This document shows positions 34,071-44,630 of a stretch of DNA of 64,000 bases, piece after piece. This DNA is from Verrucomicrobiales bacterium (GTDB lineage Bacteria > Verrucomicrobiota > Verrucomicrobiia > Limisphaerales > CAIMTB01): contig JAEUHG010000002.1 in assembly GCA_016795425.1 (NCBI GenBank), positions 1 to 64,000 of the forward strand. The letters run 5' to 3'. The notes under the pieces are model-generated. The model saw only the letters and a program-made list of their open reading frames with translations, did not search any database and was not told where the DNA came from. Position 1 is the first letter of the stretch, and every line of letters starts with the position of its first letter. Both the position numbers and the translations under genes were made by a program.

Positions 34071-36275
34071 GTGATCCGCACCCCGCGCCCTCATCGAATC
34101 CGAGTCGGAATTGGAACCGGGATTGGCATGGGATGGTTGCTGTGTCTGGGGATGGGGGTGAGTCGCGCGTCGACCAACGACTGGCCGGCCGCGCTCGGCG
34201 ACGGCGGGCGTCGCCATTATTCCGCGCTCAACCAGGTGACGGTGGACAATGTGGCTCGACTCGAGGTGGCCTGGACCTATCGGTCGGGGGATGCGAGTCC
34301 CGAGAACCGGACGCAGATCCAGTGCAATCCGGTGATTGTGGAGGGGGTGCTTTATGGAACGACGCCCACGCTGAAGCTCTTTGCGTTGGACGCCGCCACC
34401 GGCCGCGAGCGGTGGCGGTTCGATCCCTTTGAAGGAAAGACCGGGAACAACTCCCTCGGGGTCAATCGCGGCGTTGCCATCTGGCAGGCGGAGGACGGCA
34501 TGGACCGGCGTGTTCTTTATACCGCGGGACAGGAACTGTTCGCAGTGGACGCCGCCACCGGCCGGTTGATCGAGAGCTTTGGCAAGCAGGGGCGTGTCGA
34601 CATTCGCGACGGGTTGGATCGACCTGTCGAACAGCAGTTCGTGTTGGGCAACTCTCCGGGATCGGTGTGGCGGAACCTGTTTATCCTGCCAACCCGTGTT
34701 TCGGAAGGACCGGGACCGGCGTCGCCGGGGCACATTCGGGCGTATGACGTGCGAACGGGCCGCATCGTCTGGACGTTTCGAACCATTCCGCACCCGGGCG
34801 AGTTCGGGTACGAGACATGGCCTCCGGACGCGTGGCAGCACGTGGGCGGTGCGAATTGTTGGGCTGGCATGGCGGTGGACGAAACACGGGGAATCCTGTT
34901 CGTGCCGACCGGTTCCGCCGCCTTCGATTTTTGGGGCGGCGACCGGCTGGGACAGAACCTGTTTGCCAACTGCCTGCTGGCCTTGGATGCCGCCACCGGG
35001 CGCCGGTTGTGGCATTTCCAAGCGGTCCATCATGATCTTTGGGACCGCGATTTCCCGGCGCCACCGACCTTGGTCACCGTGCGGCGCGAGGGGCGTTCGA
35101 TCGATGCGGTCGCACAGACGACGAAGTCAGGCCACGTGTACGTTTTCGAACGAGAGACCGGGACTCCCTTGTTTCCCATCGAAGAGCGACCGGCGCCGAA
35201 GTCGGATTTGGCGGGTGAATCGGCATGGCCGACGCAACCGGTGCCGTTGAAGCCGCCGCCGTTTTCCCGCCAGTGGTTTGGCGAGGAGACGATCACTGAT
35301 CGCACCCCCGAGGCGCGGGCGGCGGTTTTCGCGCGATGGCGCCAGATCCTGCCGCACCAACCGTGGTCTCCCCCGAGTACCAATGGGACGGTGATTTTTC
35401 CTGGGTTTGATGGAGGGGCGGAATGGGGTGGAGCGGCGTTTGATCCCGCCTCAGGGCGGCTGTTCGTGAACGCCAACGAGATGCCCTGGATCCTGCAGAT
35501 GATCGAGACGCAGGCGGCATCTGGACAGGGGCATCTTGGATCGCCCCAGCAATTCTACAATGCGGTCTGCGCCGCGTGCCACGGGTTGAACCGGGAAGGA
35601 GAGGCGGGCCGCAATGTTCCGAGTCTGGTGAAGGTGGGTGAGAAACTGAAGGAAGACGACATTGTGCAGCTGTTGGCGACCGGGCGTGGCAACATGCCGT
35701 CCTTCAGTTTCCTGGCGGAAAGCGATCGCCGCGGATTGGCGCGGCTTCTTCTGGGCAAGGAAACGCCGGTGGCAGCTGCCCAACCGTCGGGAGAAGAACG
35801 CCATCCCGAACCCGCATCGACCGGGGCGTCGGCGACGATTCGGTCGCCCTACGGACATACCGGCTATAATCGCTGGACCGATCCGGACGGTTATCCTGCG
35901 GTAAAGCCGCCGTGGGGAACCCTGACGTCGATTGATCTGCACCGTGGCGAGATCGATTGGCAGGTGCCGCTGGGGGAACTGCCGGAACTCACCGCCCGTG
36001 GGATGGCGCCAACGGGGACAGAGAACTATGGCGGACCGGTGGTGACGGCGTCGGGACTGCTTTTCATCGCCGCCACGAAGGACGAGAAGATGCGGGCCTT
36101 CGAAATACGAACAGGGCGGAAGCTGTGGGAGGCGACGCTGCCGGCGGGCGGATACGCGACGCCCTCGGTCTACGCAGCCGGGGGACGGCAGTTTGTGGTC
36201 ATCGCCTGTGGCGGCGGCAAATTGGGGACCAGGAGCGGCGACGCGTACGTGGCCTTTGCGTTACCCTCCCGATGA
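34071..36275 (+). CDS. PQQ-dependent dehydrogenase with an inserted cytochrome c domain
   Basis: 734 residues from a GTG at 34071, chosen because it supplies the basic start (RTPRPHRIR) before the hydrophobic core; ATG 34128 and TTG 34011 are alternatives. Quinoprotein beta-propeller repeats carry tryptophan-docking motifs ([35 protein letters not shown]). The blocks [15 protein letters not shown] and [15 protein letters not shown] are characteristic of membrane-type glucose/quinate PQQ dehydrogenases. Between the sixth and last blades (about residues 500-600) lies a cytochrome c with CAACHG and an axial Met candidate in RGNMPSF. Periplasmic oxidation of a sugar or alcohol with direct electron transfer to the built-in heme is likely. 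Overlaps the pseudopilin gene by four bases. Confidence 0.92.
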   Translation: MIRTPRPHRIRVGIGTGIGMGWLLCLGMGVSRASTNDWPAALGDGGRRHYSALNQVTVDNVARLEVAWTYRSGDASPENRTQIQCNPVIVEGVLYGTTPTLKLFALDAATGRERWRFDPFEGKTGNNSLGVNRGVAIWQAEDGMDRRVLYTAGQELFAVDAATGRLIESFGKQGRVDIRDGLDRPVEQQFVLGNSPGSVWRNLFILPTRVSEGPGPASPGHIRAYDVRTGRIVWTFRTIPHPGEFGYETWPPDAWQHVGGANCWAGMAVDETRGILFVPTGSAAFDFWGGDRLGQNLFANCLLALDAATGRRLWHFQAVHHDLWDRDFPAPPTLVTVRREGRSIDAVAQTTKSGHVYVFERETGTPLFPIEERPAPKSDLAGESAWPTQPVPLKPPPFSRQWFGEETITDRTPEARAAVFARWRQILPHQPWSPPSTNGTVIFPGFDGGAEWGGAAFDPASGRLFVNANEMPWILQMIETQAASGQGHLGSPQQFYNAVCAACHGLNREGEAGRNVPSLVKVGEKLKEDDIVQLLATGRGNMPSFSFLAESDRRGLARLLLGKETPVAAAQPSGEERHPEPASTGASATIRSPYGHTGYNRWTDPDGYPAVKPPWGTLTSIDLHRGEIDWQVPLGELPELTARGMAPTGTENYGGPVVTASGLLFIAATKDEKMRAFEIRTGRKLWEATLPAGGYATPSVYAAGGRQFVVIACGGGKLGTRSGDAYVAFALPSR

Positions 36276-37000
36276 CCGCTCCCGAACGTGATGGTTGCGT
36301 GCGGATGCGGGTTTCCCGGGGGTTCACCTTGGTCGAGTTGCTGGTGGTGATCGCCATCATCGCCATCCTCGCCTCATTGCTTCTGCCTGGACTGGCACGA
36401 GCCAAAGCCCAGGCCCGAGCCACCGAGTGTCGCGGCAATCTGCGCCAAATGGGGTTGGCCTGGGAAATGTACCTCGGAGAACACGACGACCGTTTTCCCG
36501 ATCGACGCGATCTGAAGTCCATGTTGCCGGGAGGCTATCGCCCCTGGACCTCGTGGCCGCCGAGTGATCCAAGGGCGGGTTGGGTGCCGCTGGTTCTGAG
36601 CAACGAAGTGCCGGCCGCGACGGCGGTTTGGCGGTGTCCGAGTCTGGAGTCGCGGAAGGCAATGGATGTTCCGCAGACCCGCCAACTCGCCCTCACCAAC
36701 GCCCCGGCGGTGCGGTATTGGTTCTGGCGGTTTGATCGGATCGACGACCCTGTGGCTTTGGACAATTTCTGGCTGAAACGCCGCGACCAGGCGGTGCTTG
36801 ATTTGCGCGAAGCCAAGAACCCGCAAGTGGGAGTTCCCGAGGGCATGGCGGATGTGGAATGGGCGGTGGATGTCTACTTTCCCGCGGCCGCACCCGGCGT
36901 GGAGGAGCCACTCCGCGGATGGGCGGCACACGCAAAGGGTCGAAACCGCCTCTGGCTCGACGGCCATGTGGCTTGGTCCCGCGATCCGCGACTGAAATGA
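36272..37000 (+). CDS. Type II pseudopilin-like protein with H-x9-DG tail
   Basis: 242 residues. The prepilin cleavage/methylation motif is at residues 16-40 ([20 protein letters not shown], cut after Gly) followed by [14 protein letters not shown]. The C-terminus carries the H-x9-DG signature ([18 protein letters not shown]). Such proteins are hugely expanded in Verrucomicrobia, Planctomycetes and Lentisphaerae and are thought to be pseudopilin-like surface or secretion components; their exact role is unknown. The ATG at 36272 overlaps the PQQ dehydrogenase stop as ATGA; ATG 36305 is a possible shorter start. Coupling to a dehydrogenase is unusual. Only 7 bp separate its end from the convergent giant gene. 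Confidence 0.92.
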   Translation: MTAPERDGCVRMRVSRGFTLVELLVVIAIIAILASLLLPGLARAKAQARATECRGNLRQMGLAWEMYLGEHDDRFPDRRDLKSMLPGGYRPWTSWPPSDPRAGWVPLVLSNEVPAATAVWRCPSLESRKAMDVPQTRQLALTNAPAVRYWFWRFDRIDDPVALDNFWLKRRDQAVLDLREAKNPQVGVPEGMADVEWAVDVYFPAAAPGVEEPLRGWAAHAKGRNRLWLDGHVAWSRDPRLK

Positions 37001-37007
37001 AACCGTC

Positions 37008-40000
37008 TTACGGCGTTCGTTTTCGGACCCGGTAGAATCGGGCCTTGGCTCCGGCGCTGGAGAAGTCGGTCCAAGTGGTGCTCGCGCCGGTGGCGAGGAC
37101 GGGGTCGCCGGCATCCTCCCAAACTCCGCCAACCGCGACGGAGGATTGGACCTGGTATTGATCCCCTGGGGCCGAGGTCCAGGTGAGCGAGAACTGAGTG
37201 AGGGTGGCGGCCACCGAGGTGATCCGGATCTCACCGGCAAGGTCCGGGAAATTGAGAAGTCCGGGACTTGGTTGCGGAAGACGCACGACCGAGCCGATGG
37301 CGCCGTCGGGTTGGAGTCCGCCGCTGACATCACGATCGAGGGGGCCGAAGGAGACGGCGTCGACGATGGTGCCGCCGGGCGCAAACAGAGCCACGGTGTC
37401 GCCATTGGCGGACAGGGCGAAGTCGGCGTGCAGCGATGTTCCAGGAACGGTTTGGCCCGGTTCACCGTCGGCCCAGATCAGGAGGATGCCGCGGGGCGGG
37501 AGAACAAAGCCGGATGGAATCGTGGTTTTGGCTGGATCCGTGAGATCATCGCTGAGGGTAAAGCCGGTCAGGTCGACATCGGTGGTGCCGAGATTGATGA
37601 TCTCGAACCAGTCGTCGTAGTCACCATCGGCGGGGTCCGCGATGGTCTGGGTGTTGCGCGACATCCATTCGTTGATGGCGAGTCGAACCGGGTGGCTGGT
37701 GGGGTCATTGGGCGCGCCCGGCGTGGGGTTCTCGAAGACCTTGCGGTCGGACCAGGCGCCGTCGGGGTAGGAACCGATGGAACGGCCAGGAGCGAGGTGG
37801 TCGAAGTGCAGGTAATCGATCGGAGTGGGAACGCCGTTTCCAGTGCGTGAAAGTACGATGGATCCGGAGCCCGGAGGCATTTCGAAGGTGGTATGCAGGT
37901 CGCTGCGGTCTCCGGCCGGGCCACCCAGGCCGACCACCAGGAAGGCGCCGGGCCCGATGGTGGTTCCAGCAGGGAAGGACCACCGGCCCAGATCGGAGGG
38001 ATCCGGCGAAAGGAACCATCCGGCGAGATGGATCGCGGTGCTTCCGGCATTATGGAGTTCCACCCAACCCGAAGTGTCGACCCCGAATCCGGCGGGGCGC
38101 ACCTCATTGATCCAGAGTTCGGCGAATGGCGTCAGTGTGTCGCGGACCGAACTGAACTCGCCGGGCGACGCTGGGGCGACGGCGGTTTCGAGTCCATTGA
38201 CCGAAAGCAGGAGTCCGCCACCGTCCAGGCGAATGGTAATGTCCCCGCCCTGCGGATGGGCCAGGTACCAAAAACTAAGGGTGTAGGTCGATCCGGCGGT
38301 CAAGGAGGGTGCGATTATTTGGCGAAGCGAGGCTTCGGTGGTGGTGGCTTGGGTCGAGGCGACCAGGCGCAAGCTGGATCGACCGGAGCGCCGCACACTG
38401 GGGTCAATGAACGAGCCGGTGACCGCGGTGCCGGTGATCCAGTGCGGCGAAAGGGGCTCTTCGAATCCTCCGTTGGCCAGGAGTTCCGGGCCGACTCGGG
38501 GCACCGTTCCCGCCACGAGGGAGACGTCATCGAGGTGCACTTCTCCGGCATTGCCGAGCGAGACCAGGAGTTGGGAGGAGTTGGCGCGGGCGGTGACGGA
38601 GGCGAATTTCCAGGCGGCGTACCCATGCCCGTCGGCGTCGGTGGCGATCCAATTTGCCGGACGGCGGGTGTCGCGATTGGCATCCAAGGCCTGCAGCGAC
38701 CCGCCGGCACCGGCGGCGCGGGATGGCCATGGCAGGCGGTTCGAGTAAGTGACCTCCGCCACCGTGGTCCAGGGCTGTGAGGTGTCGCCCGGGCGTTGGA
38801 GGCGCAGGGTTTCACCGCCGTTGTTCAGTCGGCCGGGGTATTCGGCGACAACCGGCAACCCGGTGCCAAAGAGGGTTTCGAACCGGGCCCGGTTTTTTGC
38901 GACGAGGAGGAATCCGCGCGGGGCGAGTTGGCTTCCGCCTGGAAGGGTCAAATCCAGGCCATCGATGTGCCAGCCTGAAAGGTCGAAGGTGGTCTTGGTC
39001 GAGGCATTATGGATCTCGACGAATTCCGCATCGGGATCAATGGGCTCGTACATGATTTCGGTGAAGCGCACGAAGTCCTCGGGGCGCTCTTCCTCGCCAC
39101 TATACACGAGAGCGAGGGTCCCACTGGCTCCTTGGATCCTTTGCCCGCGGCGGTCGAGACCGGCGAGGGAGAGATAATTGGTGCCGGCGCGGAGGGGGAT
39201 CTGGAGCGACCAATTGGAGCGCGTCTGCCATTGGGGTTCGTACGCCAGCCCGTTGATGGCGATGGAGCGCAACTCTATCGGCGCGGTGCCGGTGAGTGTG
39301 ACTACGTTTTGATCCAGGGCGGGGCTGAGGTTGGTGGGACCCTGAACGGTCCAAGGCGCTGTATTCGACGCCAGCACGCGATTGAGGTAATCGCGGCGGT
39401 TTTGGATGAAGGACCGGATGGGTGTTGGACTGGCGGCGGTGACGCCGTTGCCGATGAACGCCTCGTAGTTGGCGAGGAGGAGGGGATCGACGACACCCGC
39501 GGCCAGCGGGCCGCGGACCGCGTCCTGGAAGGCCTGGAGGTAGACCCGTCCAAACAACGGGTGACGATAGACGCGTTCCATCGTGGGATCCTCCGCGGTG
39601 TACAAATCGGTGGAAGGCCCGTCGCTGCCGCCGCCGAGCGAGAAGTCCAGATCCCAGAGCAGGAGTCGCCAGCGTCCACCGGGTGGCAGGTACATAAAGG
39701 TGTTCTTGCCTCGGGAATACCCGTAGCCATCCCAATCGGCCACGACCCGTCGCGTCGCGATGGACCGCAGCCAGCCATCGAGGTCGACGAGTTCGGAGAT
39801 GCGTCGGCTGTACTGGGCTTCATCCGCATTATTGAACGCCTCTACCAACGCCAGGAGATCGGAGTAATCATCGTCGAGACCGCGATTGGACTTTTTCTCC
39901 CAGCTCCAGCGGTACCGCGTCTTGTGAGGCTGCCCGAGGCTGTTCGAGTAGCGTTCGAGACGGGCATTGATGTTGAACTCCATGGTGGCGAATTCGCTAA

Positions 40001-43000
40001 ACTCGAACCAATCGTCGATTTTGAAGATCTGACCGCTATCCGCGTCTGGAAACCAGCTGGCGATGTAATCGCTGTTGGGCTGCTGGGAATCGGCATACAC
40101 CTCGCCACGGCGAATTCCATTGACGAAGACCCTGACGTATTTCTGGTGGCTGAACGGCACACCCAACTGGTCGCCGATCCAGAACGAGATGCGCTCCCGC
40201 TGAAGCGTCGGGTCTCGGCCGGGTTGCTCCAGCCAGTCCAGATTGAATTCGTCCGAGCCCAGCAGGAGGTCGTCCGCTGGAACCGTCCAGACATAAGCAC
40301 AGAGATTTCCCGTGGGTCCGTCGTAGTTCGGCCGAATGAAGGGACTGCCTCGGTAGCGGGCGCCGCCGTTGTAGATGACCCGGGTGGAACCGTAAACGAT
40401 GGTGCCGTCCAGGGCTTCATTGCTCATGTATTCGCGCGCCGTCCATGCATCGGTGTTGGCCTGGGTCATCCACAGGCGGTACGTGCCAAAGCTGCCCGCC
40501 GGGATTTCATCGCCGAACCGGACCAGGCATTCCCCTCCAGCCGCGGGATGGGGAACGATGTTGGTCGCGGGCCGGGCGGCAAAATCGACGGCTTCGATGC
40601 GGAAGGCGGCGATCACCCCGGTGGCTTGCCCCGGGATGCGGGCGGAGAAGATGCCGTCGCCTTTGAGGGCATCCGCGCCTTGACCGTCGTCGGTCATGGG
40701 TATGTCCGTAACGCTGACGGACGGGTCATAGCGCACTTTCAGTTTCGCGGAGCGGACGCCGTCGGGATCCTGAAGTCGGGCGGTGACGATGACCGGTTCG
40801 AGGGCCGCGGGAAGAATGGGTCGGTGGACGACCTCGGCGACGCTCGGCCCGGCATTGGCTGAGGTGCGCGAGTTGAGCCGGCCGGGCGTTCCAAGTTGAG
40901 TGGGGACGTCGAGGTGGGCGGTCGTTTCGAGGTAATTGCCCTTGAGCCGGAGCAACAGATCGGGATGACCGTGGAGCCAGCGAATCTTGGCGCGGAAGGT
41001 GGCAAAGGAATTCTCGAAGAGGGCGCCACCGGTGAGCGTGGCGCGGATGCGATTGGCTCCGTTGTCGCCTCCTCCCGACGCCTTGAGATGCAGGCTGCGC
41101 CGGCTGTTGTAGCCGTTGGTGGCGATCGTGGATTGAACGTGATTGCCCTGGGGGAACCACCCGGTGAGGCCGCCTTCGAAGGTTGAATTGGCCAATAAGT
41201 TGGCACCCGACCCGTCGAGGACCTGGATGTCGTCGATGAGGCATTCCCCCGAGCCGAGCAGGATCAGGTGCAGTTCGTTGGCCTGCCCCTGGCCGAGTTC
41301 CAGAACGCCGGAGAAGTCGACGTCGGTCCAAGGCGACGTGGCGGAGGCGTCGCTATCGGCCCAGGAGGACGCGAGGCGAGGGTCCGAGCGGGGATCGATC
41401 AGTTCGAGGCTGCTTCCGCCGCCGTCCGACCATCGGCCCCAGCGTCCGCCATCACGATAGGTGACTTCGCTGACGACGACCCAGGCGCGCTGGATCACCG
41501 TTTGACCGGCAGCATTGGTGGTAATGAGAGACTCGGGCTGGGCGAGGGCGATGCGTTCCCCGTTATTGCTGAGCGTGCCGTTATAGCTACCCGCAATCAC
41601 TGAGGGTGGAAGATCCGGGTACTGGGCGCGCAGGTAGGCGGTGTCCGCGGCGACGATCACGTGACTGCCGGGGGCCACTACGAAGTCGTTGGTGAAGGCG
41701 AACTCGATGCCGTCGACAAAACGCCAACCGTTCAGGTTCACCGGCGTGGTTCCACGATTGTAAAGCTCCACGAACTCACCCAGGGGATCGTTGGGCGGAT
41801 GGTACTGAATCTCATTGATGACAATATCGCTGGTCCGAAGTCCGGGATTGGCAGCCGCCGGCGAAGGTTGGGCGAGATTGGCCCAGGTGCTGTTTCCGTC
41901 CGGGAATCGTCCGGCGGAAACCCCGTTGAATTGGGGCCCGAAACGGATGGCGTCGACTACCCGGTCTGCCTCAGGGCTGAGGAAGTAGAGCGTTTCACCG
42001 GCCGCGGACAGAGCGAAGCCGAGTTGGTGCTGGTCCCAGGCGAGGTGACCGCCGGGAGCGATAGCGGTGCCCGTGGGGATGCGGAACCGCGCGTTGCCGG
42101 GATCGTCGGTCAGGATACAACCGGACAGATCCACGGCGGCGGTGCCGTGGTTATAGAGTTCGATAAAATCCGCTTCGGGATCGTCGGTGTGCGAGAGGAC
42201 TTCGTTGATGACCACCGGCCGAAGGCGGTCGGCGCGGATCACTTCGGGGCGTCCCGGGGTGCCATGGCGAAGGGCGCTGGGTCCCCACGCGCGCGCATCG
42301 CCCTCGCCGTAGCTGGGACGCCAAAGCACCAGCGAATGGCCGCCGCCATCCGCCGCCGCAGGCCAGGGAGATTCGTCGGTATAGTCGACCTCGAGCAGCA
42401 CCGCCCCGGATTGATTTCGCAGTCGGACCGTACCCGCGTCGCGCGGCAGTGTGCCTCGCCAGGGACCCAGAGCGGTGGTGCCGGAATAGGCCGCGGCCAG
42501 AGCTTCCGGGTCCTGGGCCACCACGAGAAAACGCCCGGCGGCGAGTCTCGTTCCCGGGGGAAAGTCGTAATCGATGTCGCCGGAGAGCCGAAAACCGGAA
42601 AGGTCAATCGGTGACGAATCCGCGTTGAAGATCTCAATAAATTCCACCGATGCCCGGTCGACGGATTCGAGGGGATGAAAATGGATCTCGGAAATGACCA
42701 GACTGGTTCGGCGGCTGGAGGGTCCGAGAGGTTCGACGTCATAGGGGAGCACTCCGGCGGCGGCGACTGGAGCCCAGTCTTCGAGATCGCGAAACGCGAC
42801 ATGCACGGCGGACTGGGCATTGGTGGATCGGCTGCTGACGGCGACACCCACGTAGAGAGAATTCGACACTGCGATTCCGGTGGTGCCGAGGCGGGACCAG
42901 GTAGCGCCGTCATAGGACGCGTAACCTGTGAAGTTGGTGCCGACCCGTTTCAGCCGCAGCCAGGTGTCTGGATAGTTCACTGGAAACGACCCTTGGACCT

Positions 43001-44474
43001 GGGCTACCGCTCCGGTCGCGGAACGCCAGGCAAATTGGGAACCGGCAAGGCTGGGAGTGGCGAAACTGGCGGCGAAGGGACTGTCGGCGTCGAGGCTTTG
43101 GCGCGCCAGCAAACCGGCCTGGGCGAAGATCGTGCCCAATTCCATCGAGGCCAGCCGGACCTGGAGATCGAAGTCTCCGGTCCGCCGTTGGAAACTGAAG
43201 TGAGCTTGGTCATTGGTCCCACCGAAGCCGCGTCCGGTGGCCGTGATGTCGACGCCTCCCAGCACGGGCTTGACGATGCCCTCTGTGGGAGGTCTGCCCA
43301 GCCCCGTGGGAGCGAGGTCCAGCGCGGTGAATTCGATACGCGAATTGGGGCTGATGATGTTGGCTTGAACGGCGCGGTCAGCGACGCCACTGACAGTCAG
43401 AACGTAAGTGGAGCCCGGGGTGAGCGTCGAGGTCCCCAGGACCACCTCGAGATCCGTGGAGCCCGGGCGCGCTCCGGAGACTGTGATACCGCCGGAAAGG
43501 GTGTAGTTCCCCGGCCGGGTGCCCGTGGTGACATCGATCGGTTCACTGAACCGCACCACCACGTTGGTCAACGAGGTATTGAAGACCGTGTCGAGGGTGG
43601 GGGGCTGGCGGTCGGGAAGCACCGTGAGCACGGCTTCCTCGGAGATGACGACTCCCAGCGGATTCACCAGGGTGCAGCGAAAACGGGCGCCCTGATCATT
43701 GAAGGAGACCCTGGGCAGGACGAGTGAGGAGCGTGTGGCACCCGGGATGGCGACCCCGTTGCGCTGCCACTGGTACTGGATCGGATCGCTGTTGGACACG
43801 GTGACCAAAAAGGTCGCTGGCGTGCCTTCGGCGACGGTGATGCTGGCCGGTTGTCGCGTAATTTCCGGCGGAAAGAGCGGGGTTCCGAACGGCAGGAACG
43901 CGGAGGCCGGGATCGGCTCCTCCACGGCCCCTGAAGGCAGCGTCCAACGGACCGAAAGATGATCGCCGCCGCCCCCTTCTTTCTGCAGCGCCTCGATATA
44001 GTAGAGGCGGCCGGCCTCCAGGCGGATGGGTGAGGATTGCTGGCTGGGCTCGGAGAACCAGTCCCGAAAACCGGTCCATGAATTCACGCTGGCGATGATC
44101 CGCTGGTGCAAGGGGTCGGAATCGGTGCTGAGATAAAGAGCCGACTGGTCGTCGCTGGAGATACCGAAGACGTAGTTACCCGTTTCGGGCGGGATGACGT
44201 AGGCCCGGATGCGTTGGCCATAATTCTCGGCCTCATCGGGACCTGTTTCGAAGAGGTTGGTGAGGATTTGGGTGGAGGTCGGTCGATCGGGAAAGGCCGG
44301 GGCACTGGTCAGATCCGAGACGCTATTCCCGGGGATATCGGCGTAGAATTCGCGGAGCAGGCCGGGGGTTTGTCCGTGCGCGGCGGTGGCGAAGACGCCC
44401 ACGAGGAGTGCGAGCAGCGCGGCAGCGGTCGGTGGGAATCCGCAGATTCGGCGGCCTTGGTAAGGGCAGGGCAT
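37008..44474 (-). CDS. Giant secreted PA14/Ig/lamin-tail/CotH-kinase-like protein
   Basis: 2488 residues. Signal peptide ICGFPPTAAALLALLVGVFA. Then PA14 (about 38-195), Ig-like (200-285), SbsA-type Ig-like (285-385), a concanavalin-like/DUF1349-type module (385-565), three lamin-tail domains (from about 580: ISEIHFHPLE, INEVLSHTDDPEADFIELYN, INEIQYHPPN), a jelly-roll module, and a CotH-kinase-like domain (about nt 40500-39400, with the GYGYSRGKNTFMYLPPGGRW and LLLWDLDFSLGGG block). Three more lamin-tail domains follow, and a C-terminal verrucomicrobial domain ending ARFYRVRKRTP. CotH proteins are atypical protein kinases that phosphorylate surface proteins, but activity here is unproven. The ATG at 44474 is used because an earlier ATG (44585) would enter the divergent gene's leader and displace the signal peptide. 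Confidence 0.88.
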   Translation of the reverse strand: MPCPYQGRRICGFPPTAAALLALLVGVFATAAHGQTPGLLREFYADIPGNSVSDLTSAPAFPDRPTSTQILTNLFETGPDEAENYGQRIRAYVIPPETGNYVFGISSDDQSALYLSTDSDPLHQRIIASVNSWTGFRDWFSEPSQQSSPIRLEAGRLYYIEALQKEGGGGDHLSVRWTLPSGAVEEPIPASAFLPFGTPLFPPEITRQPASITVAEGTPATFLVTVSNSDPIQYQWQRNGVAIPGATRSSLVLPRVSFNDQGARFRCTLVNPLGVVISEEAVLTVLPDRQPPTLDTVFNTSLTNVVVRFSEPIDVTTGTRPGNYTLSGGITVSGARPGSTDLEVVLGTSTLTPGSTYVLTVSGVADRAVQANIISPNSRIEFTALDLAPTGLGRPPTEGIVKPVLGGVDITATGRGFGGTNDQAHFSFQRRTGDFDLQVRLASMELGTIFAQAGLLARQSLDADSPFAASFATPSLAGSQFAWRSATGAVAQVQGSFPVNYPDTWLRLKRVGTNFTGYASYDGATWSRLGTTGIAVSNSLYVGVAVSSRSTNAQSAVHVAFRDLEDWAPVAAAGVLPYDVEPLGPSSRRTSLVISEIHFHPLESVDRASVEFIEIFNADSSPIDLSGFRLSGDIDYDFPPGTRLAAGRFLVVAQDPEALAAAYSGTTALGPWRGTLPRDAGTVRLRNQSGAVLLEVDYTDESPWPAAADGGGHSLVLWRPSYGEGDARAWGPSALRHGTPGRPEVIRADRLRPVVINEVLSHTDDPEADFIELYNHGTAAVDLSGCILTDDPGNARFRIPTGTAIAPGGHLAWDQHQLGFALSAAGETLYFLSPEADRVVDAIRFGPQFNGVSAGRFPDGNSTWANLAQPSPAAANPGLRTSDIVINEIQYHPPNDPLGEFVELYNRGTTPVNLNGWRFVDGIEFAFTNDFVVAPGSHVIVAADTAYLRAQYPDLPPSVIAGSYNGTLSNNGERIALAQPESLITTNAAGQTVIQRAWVVVSEVTYRDGGRWGRWSDGGGSSLELIDPRSDPRLASSWADSDASATSPWTDVDFSGVLELGQGQANELHLILLGSGECLIDDIQVLDGSGANLLANSTFEGGLTGWFPQGNHVQSTIATNGYNSRRSLHLKASGGGDNGANRIRATLTGGALFENSFATFRAKIRWLHGHPDLLLRLKGNYLETTAHLDVPTQLGTPGRLNSRTSANAGPSVAEVVHRPILPAALEPVIVTARLQDPDGVRSAKLKVRYDPSVSVTDIPMTDDGQGADALKGDGIFSARIPGQATGVIAAFRIEAVDFAARPATNIVPHPAAGGECLVRFGDEIPAGSFGTYRLWMTQANTDAWTAREYMSNEALDGTIVYGSTRVIYNGGARYRGSPFIRPNYDGPTGNLCAYVWTVPADDLLLGSDEFNLDWLEQPGRDPTLQRERISFWIGDQLGVPFSHQKYVRVFVNGIRRGEVYADSQQPNSDYIASWFPDADSGQIFKIDDWFEFSEFATMEFNINARLERYSNSLGQPHKTRYRWSWEKKSNRGLDDDYSDLLALVEAFNNADEAQYSRRISELVDLDGWLRSIATRRVVADWDGYGYSRGKNTFMYLPPGGRWRLLLWDLDFSLGGGSDGPSTDLYTAEDPTMERVYRHPLFGRVYLQAFQDAVRGPLAAGVVDPLLLANYEAFIGNGVTAASPTPIRSFIQNRRDYLNRVLASNTAPWTVQGPTNLSPALDQNVVTLTGTAPIELRSIAINGLAYEPQWQTRSNWSLQIPLRAGTNYLSLAGLDRRGQRIQGASGTLALVYSGEEERPEDFVRFTEIMYEPIDPDAEFVEIHNASTKTTFDLSGWHIDGLDLTLPGGSQLAPRGFLLVAKNRARFETLFGTGLPVVAEYPGRLNNGGETLRLQRPGDTSQPWTTVAEVTYSNRLPWPSRAAGAGGSLQALDANRDTRRPANWIATDADGHGYAAWKFASVTARANSSQLLVSLGNAGEVHLDDVSLVAGTVPRVGPELLANGGFEEPLSPHWITGTAVTGSFIDPSVRRSGRSSLRLVASTQATTTEASLRQIIAPSLTAGSTYTLSFWYLAHPQGGDITIRLDGGGLLLSVNGLETAVAPASPGEFSSVRDTLTPFAELWINEVRPAGFGVDTSGWVELHNAGSTAIHLAGWFLSPDPSDLGRWSFPAGTTIGPGAFLVVGLGGPAGDRSDLHTTFEMPPGSGSIVLSRTGNGVPTPIDYLHFDHLAPGRSIGSYPDGAWSDRKVFENPTPGAPNDPTSHPVRLAINEWMSRNTQTIADPADGDYDDWFEIINLGTTDVDLTGFTLSDDLTDPAKTTIPSGFVLPPRGILLIWADGEPGQTVPGTSLHADFALSANGDTVALFAPGGTIVDAVSFGPLDRDVSGGLQPDGAIGSVVRLPQPSPGLLNFPDLAGEIRITSVAATLTQFSLTWTSAPGDQYQVQSSVAVGGVWEDAGDPVLATGASTTWTDFSSAGAKARFYRVRKRTP

Positions 44475-44630
44475 TTTCACGGTGGCGAATGACTGGGACG
44501 CGCCTGATCGCGCTGATGGTTGGATACGGCGCACACGCTGCCAGCGAAACCACGGCCGATGAAAGACAAAAGACCACAGATGCAAGCCTTTTGGGTTGTT
44601 CGGTGTCCGGCGTTCGCCTATCTCTGTGTC

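Noticed and set aside
39009..40862. 617-codon rightward open frame, with others at 41661-42614 and 42675-43727
   Set aside because: Antisense shadows of the CotH/lamin-tail giant; no recognizable domains.
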